A DNA stretch of 64,000 nt from Adiantum capillus-veneris (taxonomy: Eukaryota > Streptophyta > Polypodiopsida > Polypodiales > Pteridaceae), in NCBI GenBank assembly GCA_014529385.2, contig CM043953.1, positions 88,776,342 through 88,840,341 of the forward strand, written 5' to 3'. Position 1 is the first letter of the stretch. Each line of letters starts with the position of its first letter. The notes under the pieces were generated by a model. That model ran no database searches. It was given only the letters and a program-made list of their open reading frames with translations, and had not been told where the DNA came from. Positions 57,933 to 64,000 of this stretch are shown here, one piece after another. Made by a program: the position numbers and the translations under genes.

Positions 57933-58444
57933 GCCAAAGCTTCCTTGCCTTTCTCAACAAACCCTTCTCGCTGCTGCATGTAAATTTCCACATCTAAATC
58001 ACCATGCAAGAACGTTGTCTTGACATCCATTTGGTGCAACACCAAATCTAATATGGCAACCAATGCAAGAAAGCATCTCAATGTAGTCATCTTGACCACC
58101 GAAGAGAAGACTTCATCAAAGTCAATGCCTTGTTCTTGCTTAAATCCCTTGGCAACAAGCCTTGCTTTGTACTTTGGCTGACTATCATGAGCGGTGATCT
58201 TATACCTGTAAACCCATTTACAAGGTAGAGCCTTTTTGCCCTGTGGTAATTTAACTAGCTTCCATGTTTGGTTTTTATGCAGAGCTTTCATCTCTGACTG
58301 CATGGCCAATTGCCAATTCCCGGAGTCCTTCATTTGCACTGCTTCCTTGTAACATGAAGGCTCATTGCAATCAGTCAACATGACATAGTTCATAGATGGA
58401 ACAAACCGATCAGGAGGTCGTGAGATCTGTCTTGATTTACACAA
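57782..58444 (-). pseudogene. Copia RT N-terminal half
   Basis: Contains the entry block MQSEMKALHKNQTWKLVKLP, KWVYRYKITAHDSQPKYKAR, LVAKGFKQEQGIDFDEVFSS and MDVKTTFLHGDLDVEIYMQQ, the standard Copia RT motifs (usually MDVKTAFLNG). Frameshifts separate it from the hinge (about 58400-58450) and from the catalytic half (about 57900). Confidence 0.92.
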
Positions 58445-58818
58445 ATAGGTGGCTGAGGCTCAGCCACAACCTGTGGTTCCACTCTATCCTGTCCTTGCTC
58501 CTCTTGAGCCTTGACATTTTGTCTTGCACTTGCAGGTCCATCTTCTTGGAGGACAACTCTTCTAATCTCCTCAACCCTCTCTGGTTTAGAATGATATTTG
58601 GCTTCATTAAAGTGAACATCATTGCTGCGAATAACCTTTCTGGATTCGGGATCCCAAAGTCTGTACCCCATCTCACCACAATTACCATAGCCTCGAAAGA
58701 TGCACTTTCTACTCTTTGGCTCAAGTTTGTTCCTAAATACCTTTGGAACATGAGTATATGCCTCACAGCCAAAGGCTTTGAGATGCTTGTATGAGGGCAT
58801 TTTGCCTGACCATACCAT
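58390..58818 (-). pseudogene. Copia integrase C-terminus and hinge
   Basis: HLKAFGCEAYTHVPKVFRNK and RKCIFRGYGNCGEMGYRLWD are the usual post-core block, followed by a polar hinge rich in Glu/Gln (QEEQGQDRVEPQVVAEPQPP). A frameshift near 58800-58840 separates it from the core. Confidence 0.9.
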
Positions 58819-59803
58819 CTCTGCCCACTGAATCCTTCTGCAAAACCTTGCTAGGAGATCTATTTATAAGATGAACAGGTGTTGATACAGCTTCAGTCCA
58901 AAACCCATTTGGCAGTTGTGTATTGGACAACATACTTCTGACCTTCTCTTGTATGGTCCTATTCATCCTCTCAGCAACACCATTTTGAGGAGGATTGTAA
59001 GGAGTAGTAAGTTTAGGTTTTATACCTTTTGACTCACAAAAGTCTTGAAAGGCCTTTGAAACATACTCTCCACCATTGTCAGTGCGTAAGAATTTAAGCT
59101 TCTTACCACTCTGATTCTCCACAAGTGTCACAAACGTTTTGAAAACACTAAATGCTTCATCCTTGTGCTTGAGAAAGTAAACCCATACTTTCCTCGAGTA
59201 ATCATCTATAAATGTCATAAAGTAAGAAGCTCCCCCTAGAGATAGATTAGGCATAGGTCCACACAAATCACTATGAACAAGTGCCAACTGTGTATCTCTT
59301 CTACTGCTTCTATGCTTAGGTGGCTGCTGTGTTTGCTTACCATAAAGACAATGTTCACAGAATTCAAAATCATTAAATGAAAAGCCAGGCAAATAACCAG
59401 AACGAGACAAGATTTCCATTCCCTTCTTGGACATATGTCCTAACCGGATATGCCACAAAGAAACGTTCGGCTGCTCGGTTACATTGATTACATTTTTAGA
59501 GACATTTGATACATAAATCATGTAAAGTCCTCCAGAATTTACTCCATGTGCTACTGTCATAGAACCCTTGGATATCTTCCACATGTTCTGTCCAAAAGTG
59601 GTGACGTAGCCAGCATCATCAAGTAAACCTGTGCTGATCAAGCTCTTTGTAATTGCAAGAACATGTCTCACATTCTTCAGCGTGAAAGAAGAGCCATTCT
59701 GAAACTTCAATTGAACATCTCCAACACCTAAGATCTCACATGTCTGCCCATTGCCTAGTCGAACATGATCTTTAGTGGTCACATAAGAGGTTTGGAGACA
59801 CAT
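58763..59803 (-). pseudogene. Copia protease C-terminus, GAG-pre-integrase and integrase core
   Basis: After KNVRHVLAITKSLISTGLLD come the zinc-binding HHCC words (LWHIRLGHMSKKG..., FCEHCLYGKQ) and the integrase core with its acidic triad in VHSDLCGPM, LRTDNGGEYVS and NGVAERMNR. The core then runs to HLINRSPSKVL before the frame breaks. Integrase inserts the cDNA; the residues needed are present. Confidence 0.93.
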
Positions 59804-59905
59804 GAAGTGATGCCCCTGAGTCTATAATCCAGTCACTCAGTGCATTTCCATCAGATGCTGTAAGAAGAGCTGAGTCCATTGTATTCTTCAAGAAGTAGAT
59901 GTCTC
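59790..59905 (-). pseudogene. Copia protease active-site segment (frameshifted)
   Basis: In a third frame the minus strand encodes DWIIDSGASLHVSPN, the Copia aspartic-protease active site with D-S-G intact. Its frame agrees with neither the gag frame (ends about 59851) nor the integrase frame (starts 59803), so two small indels flank it. Confidence 0.85.
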
Positions 59906-60774
59906 CTGACTAGACTGTCATCCTCTGCAACAGTGTTTGTCACATTTATTTCTTGAATCTTCACTGAGGACTTGTTCTTCTCACCATGGTCTTCAGCTTT
60001 CTCTTTGCCTTTTTCTGCTTTCCATTCTCTGCAGTCTCTTTTCATGTGACCCTTCTTGCCACAATGGTAGCATTCTATGTCACTGTTGCCTTTAGCACTG
60101 CGGGACTTGCTACGAGACTGATTCCTCTTTCCACCTTTGTACTTTTCTTTGGTCCTTCCCCTGACAACTAAGGCTATTCCTTTGCCTTTGTCCATTGTCT
60201 TTCTGTTGGTTTCTTCAGTAAGCAGACTACCTTCTACACCTGCTATGGTCAAACCATCTTGAGGTGCAGAATTACTCAAAGCTGTGCGAAAAGTGTCCCA
60301 ACTTTCCGGCAATGTGATAAACAGGAACATAGCTCTAATAGATTCATCAAACTTGACACCTTGAGCTGACAACTGACTGTAGATGGTGTTGAATTCATTC
60401 AGATGATTGGACATAGGTGTCCCTTCTTTCATCTTCAAGTCAACTAGCTTATTAAGCCAATATACCTGTGAAGCTGCACTCTGCTTCTCATAAAGATCAC
60501 TCAGCTTTGTCCATGCTTCATAAGCCGACATCTCGTCTGCTACATTGAAGTAAACGCTTTCTGCCAAAGTCAGCATAATGGTAGAAAGTGCCAATTCATC
60601 CATTTCGCTCCATTCATCTTCGTCCATATCTTCTGGTTTTATCCCCTTGAGATTTATAGGTTTTATCTGCTTCTTTTGTACCAACACGTGCCAAATTTTC
60701 TTCTTCCACAATGGGGAATTGGTTCCATCCAGCTTCTTGATATTGTAAAGAGCAGTGTCCTGTGATCCAGCCAT
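59851..60774 (-). pseudogene. gag: Copia gag with CCHC zinc knuckle
   Basis: A clean 307-codon frame from ATG at 60774. The N-terminal capsid region (LYNIKKLDGTNSPLWKKKIW, AYEAWTKLSDLYEKQSAASQ, LNEFNTIYSQLSAQGVKFDE) is of the UBN2/gag_pre type. A basic linker (about residues 205-235) leads to CYHCGKKGHMKRDC at about residue 237. The body looks intact; only the C-terminal end, which should run on into protease, is frameshifted. Gag packages the RNA into particles and could also serve non-autonomous relatives such as the element at 1-1763, if expressed. Confidence 0.93.
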
Positions 60775-61836
60775 AACTACGCTTCACAGTAGTTTACTTT
60801 CCTGGGAAAAATTCGGCAAAGTTTTCCCTGTAAACTGACCTCTGAGCCAATATCAACTTGTCAAATGAACCAAGAAAGCTTCAGATTCTGCAGAAATTTC
60901 AGCAGAGTCTCCTTTGGAAAATGGCTCTGGTGTACTAAAAAACAGACCAAAAACACCTCCAAAAACCACTGTCTCTCTAACACTGTAAGTTGTGGGTAAA
61001 CCTGTCTTGCACCTGTATTGTCTCTCACTGTTCTGTAAGCATAGACTGCGACAATGCCTCAACGGCAGTAAAGCAAAGATGCAATCCCAACTGTCTAACT
61101 CACAGTCAATACATCCTAGCTGCCTATCTGAGGGTGCTCGAGGGATTGCTCCAAGACCTGTATCACCGAAAGGATCTCAACATTCGAGAATCCCCCAGCT
61201 CAATAAAACCTCACTCGACCCTCAACAAAGGTTGCAATAAATCTGACAATACATAGACTTCCCACAAAGTCATACATCCACAAATTTCCCACTATATGTT
61301 GTAACCAATGCGGCGGTTGTTTGCTGCGTGACTCACAGCCAGCAAACCCTCAACGGACATACATCATCTCTGACAATACATCCCATGTGGAAGTACCTTC
61401 AATGTCAGGATGAAATCTGGAATATCAAGCAGCAAACACAAGCTACCTGATGAACTAGTGGATGTCGCCTACAGTCTGTGTGTAGGTGCGCCCGTCTCGT
61501 ATGTGACACGCCTCCAAGAACTGTTAGTCGTCCTTCGTTGTGTAGACAGCCAAGTGCAGATATCCTCAGCACTTGCAGTCGTAGGCCAAAACCCCAAATT
61601 TGCAGAGTTGTATCTGCACCCGCCAAGACCACGTAGTCGAAAATGGCCTGCGCAGAGCTTTGTCGAAGCCGAACGGTGGCCAAGACGACCTCAAAATGAA
61701 ATTCTGAGAACACCAAGCCCATCGGGCCCACCCCCACAGGATTTGGGGCCGTGTCTTCGCTTGTCAAATCTCACTCCAATCTGAGCAGGTGACTCTGGCT
61801 ACTTGCAAAATGTAGGTAGCCAGAGCCTCGATCTGA
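60775..61836 (-). other. Leader of the minus-strand Copia
   Basis: About 1.06 kb, non-coding. Directly after the priming site the sequence forms a hairpin: CTCTGGCTAC (61793-61802) pairs with GTAGCCAGAG (61816-61825) around a 13-base loop. Most of the leader is shared with 63059-64000, but the hairpin stem is not. Confidence 0.75.
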
Positions 61837-61848
61837 GCTCTGATACCA
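61837..61848 (-). promoter_or_regulatory. Primer-binding site of the minus-strand Copia
   Basis: The minus strand reads TGGTATCAGAGC two bases after the 5' LTR end. Confidence 0.88.
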
Positions 61849-61850
61849 GT

Positions 61851-62042
61851 TGAAGGAGTACGAGCGGAAGTGCAACGCGAGAGAGAGTGCGAGAAGAAGA
61901 GCACGACGATATGGTGAACTCGCTCTACTGTAATGTGTAGAGCATAGTGAGTTCTTATTAGGTTTTAACAAAAGAATATGTGTACATACCTGGCGGCCCG
62001 CCCACTTACCTGGGCGACCACATTGGGCTTTATACCCCAACA
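61851..62042 (-). repeat. 5' LTR of the minus-strand Copia (192 bp)
   Basis: Read on the minus strand it begins TGTTGGGGTATAAAGCCC and ends CTCCTTCA. TATAAA lies only about nine bases from the LTR start. Confidence 0.95.
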
Positions 62043-62047
62043 CTGTC
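62043..62047. other. Target-site duplication (CTGTC), right
   Basis: Identical to 56525-56529 and directly adjacent to the LTR. Confidence 0.9.
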
Positions 62048-62309
62048 AAGCTCAAGTATGCCTTACTCTATCTGCACACGGAATGGTCGTCAAGTCCTTT
62101 ACTTCAAGTTCTGGTAGCAGAACCATCTCAAGAGATGTGAAGATACTATACCAATCGTCCAAGATGTCAACTGGAAGCTAGCCATATAAGCTTATTGATC
62201 ATATAACCAAAAACACGTCTTTTCTTAACATACATCCAAAAATAAATCTATTGCCAAGTAACCTGCCTACAGGAAAATAGATGAAGTCTTTGAATCTGCC
62301 AGTTGCTCT

Positions 62310-62699
62310 TCAATAGCTCCCACGATCAAATGGAATAATAAGGAATTGCCCCAATAGTGGAGCAGCATAATATCCACATAAGCACACACATTCTGAATCA
62401 AATAACTTCAAGTACTTTTGCTCCAAATATGCTATGCCAGGATCTAGCAGAAAGAAACCACCATGTAGACCCAAAAATACCCATCCATAGTGAACCTGCT
62501 TTTGAATATCTTTCGGATCACCTGGATCCAATACCATTAAGATCACATAGCATTGATGGCCTCCGCAATATACTAGAGCTTCACCTAAAGCATAGCGCAT
62601 CAGCCACATCTCATAAATTTTTGGTAACTTAAGGTCGTTACCAGCAAGAATTAAAGAATTTTGACTCCCTTTTACTGGTAGCCAGGACATCACTGACAT
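62310..62699 (-). other. 129-codon open frame between two Copia copies; unrecognised, host-like
   Basis: It lies in the 811-bp spacer between the head-to-head Copia elements. The text is globular rather than repeat-like (LPKIYEMWLMRYALGEALVY, VLDPGDPKDIQKQVHYGWVF, LGLHGGFFLLDPGIAYLEQK), with several aromatic and Cys residues and one or two hydrophobic stretches that could be membrane-associated. An upstream open piece (about 62865-62760, KIFRNGCEARGGDDVK) may be another exon or frame. I cannot name a family. It may be an exon of a disrupted host gene. Confidence 0.3.
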
Positions 62700-62853
62700 A
62701 AGAATCAGGAATAATATCCAAATCTAGCCACATTTTGCCCATTGCCCAAAGAAATGAAAAATCTTGTGCACGTTATGCAGCATCAGGGATGATTTAACAT
62801 CATCACCCCCTCTAGCTTCACAGCCATTACGAAAAATCTTAGGACCTTCTGGA

Positions 62854-63044
62854 TGTTGGGGTATAAAGCCCAATGTGGTCGCCCAGGTAAGTGGGCGGGC
62901 CGCCAGGTATGTACACATATTCTTTTGTAAAACCTAATAAGAACTCACTATGCTCTACACATTACAGTAGAGTGAGTTCACCATATCGTCGTGCTCTTCT
63001 TCTCGCACTCTCTCTCGCGTCGCACTTCCGCTCGTACTCCTTCA
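62854..63044 (+). repeat. 5' LTR of the plus-strand Copia copy (191 bp)
   Basis: It differs from 61851-62042 (inverted) by a one-base deletion (TTTTGTAAAACC for TTTTGTTAAAACC) and about two substitutions, so these copies are closer to each other than the two LTRs of the minus-strand copy are. Confidence 0.93.
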
Positions 63045-63046
63045 AC

Positions 63047-63058
63047 TGGTATCAGAGC
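63047..63058 (+). promoter_or_regulatory. Primer-binding site of the plus-strand Copia copy
   Basis: TGGTATCAGAGC lies two bases after the LTR end. Confidence 0.88.
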
Positions 63059-63470
63059 TCAGATCGAGGCTCGGGGCAGCACTGTAGGAGGCTAGAGTCA
63101 CCAACTCAGATTGGAATGAAATTCGATAGGCGAAGACACGGCCCCAAATCCTGTGGGACAGCCCGAAGGCCTTGGTGTTCTCAAAATTTCATTCTGAGGT
63201 CATCTCTGTCACCGTTCGGCTTCGACAAAGGTCTGCGCAGGCCATTTTCGACTACGTGGTCTTGGCGGGTGCAGATCCGACTCTGCAAATTTGGGGTTTT
63301 TCGGCCTACGACTGCAGGTGCTGAGGATATCGACACTCCCAGAGTGTTGATTTGTGGCTGTCTACACATCGAAGGACGGCTCACAGTTCTTGGAGGCGTG
63401 TCACATACGACACGGGCGCATCTACACACAGACTGTAGGCGACATCCACTAGTTCATCAGGTAGCTTGTG

Positions 63471-63650
63471 TTTGCTGCTTAATATTCCAGATTTCATCCT
63501 GACATTGCAGGTACTTCCACATGGGATGTATTGTCATAGATGATGTATGTCTGTTGAGGGTTTGCTGCTTGATATTCCAGATTTCATCCTGACATTGCAG
63601 GTACTTCCACATGGGATGTATTGTCATAGATGATGTATGTCTGTTGAGGG
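63471..63650 (+). repeat. 90-bp tandem duplication in the Copia leader
   Basis: TTTGCTGCTT.ATATTCCAGA starts at 63471 and 63561; a partial third start follows at 63651. The other Copia copy has this segment once (about 61330-61430), so the duplication arose in this copy. Confidence 0.9.
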
Positions 63651-64000
63651 TTTGCTGGCTGTGAGTCACGCAGCAAACAACCGCCGCAGCGGTTACAGCA
63701 TACAGTGGGAAATTTGTGGATGTATGACTTTGTGGGAAGTCTATGTACTATCAGATTTACTGCAGCCTTTGTTGAGGGTCGAGTGAGGTTTTATTGAGCT
63801 GGGGGATTCTCGAATGTTGAGATCCTTTCAGTGATACAGGTCTTGGAGCGATCCCTCGAGCACCCTTAGATAGGCAGCTAGGATGTATTGACCGTGAGTT
63901 AGACAGTTGGGATTGCATCTTTGCTTTACTGCCGTTGAGGCATTGTCACAGTCTATGCTTACAGGACAGTGACAGGACAGTGAGAGACAGTACAGGTGCA

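Larger units (their letters stand above)
56530..62042 (-). mobile_element. Near full-length Copia retrotransposon (5.5 kb), minus strand
   Basis: Both LTRs are 192 bp and differ at five positions, mostly C-to-T changes in the 3' copy (read on the + strand). Perfect CTGTC duplications flank it. Read on the minus strand the order is LTR, priming site, leader, gag with CCHC knuckle, protease, integrase, RT and RNase H, then purine tract and LTR, the Copia order. All catalytic words are visible, but one TAG and about four to five frameshifts disable it. A second copy of the family begins at 62854 in the opposite direction. Confidence 0.96.
62854..64000 (+). mobile_element. 5' end of a second Copia copy of the same family (continues past the window)
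   Basis: A complete LTR (62854-63044), the priming site (63047-63058) and about 940 bp of leader match the minus-strand Copia leader, in the opposite orientation. The two 5' LTRs point towards each other across an 811-bp spacer. Gag would start beyond the window edge, so autonomy cannot be judged. Confidence 0.9.

Overview
This window looks like gene-poor, transposon-packed plant nuclear DNA. I found no intact host gene. The decayed pentatricopeptide repeat (PPR) modules have wording (MYAKCG..EKAQKVLDEL, SWNALI.G..Q, ILKA..S.QDA.MG.KI...IVS.GLL) that I associate with the very large PPR families of ferns and their relatives. Together with many long (CT)n/(GA)n tracts and layers of LTR retrotransposons, this suggests a large-genome fern or similar vascular plant. 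The lineage is an inference.

Layout. 1-1763: a short non-autonomous LTR retroelement whose interior carries a captured RRM (RNA-binding) gene fragment. 1764-8534: unassigned AT-rich DNA, a 64-bp tandem duplication, and two remnants of a short-LTR family lying on the minus strand. 8535-17145: a nearly complete Ty3/gypsy chromovirus-type element flanked by the 5-bp target duplication CTTGG and nested inside one of those remnants. 17181-26400: gag, Copia and unrecognised gene debris. 27242-32545: an old, heavily decayed second Ty3/gypsy element with about 350-bp LTRs, followed by a PPR fragment. 33600-36600: short repeats and purine/pyrimidine tracts. 36619-37969: a 1.35-kb terminal-inverted-repeat element bounded by TTAA and inserted into a 180-bp tandem repeat, so neighbouring units act as a related empty site. 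38800-39704: 70-bp and 102-bp tandem repeats. 39735-41826: the minus-strand LTR/gag end of an Athila/Tat-like element. 41900-46285: a Copia gag relic (minus) abutting a shrunken, internally deleted Copia element (plus). 46286-51340: tandem duplications, microsatellites and a strong hairpin. 51640-55625: a decayed PPR array on the plus strand and a PPR fragment on the minus strand. 56530-62042: an almost full-length minus-strand Copia element with 192-bp LTRs and CTGTC target duplications. 62854-64000: the start of a second copy of that Copia family in the opposite orientation, running off the window.

How it works together. There is no operon or pathway here. The gag, protease, integrase, RT and RNase H relics belong to separate retroelements, each broken by stops, frameshifts or deletions. 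The autonomous-looking families could have supplied proteins in trans to the non-autonomous derivatives. Four Copia-type priming sites share the same TGGTATCAGAGC primer-binding sequence, and three of the LTR families begin TGTTGGG. Three features stand out: the RRM capture, the TTAA-bounded inverted-repeat element with its adjacent empty sites, and the habit of this DNA to form exact two-copy tandem duplications and LTR-borne CT tracts.
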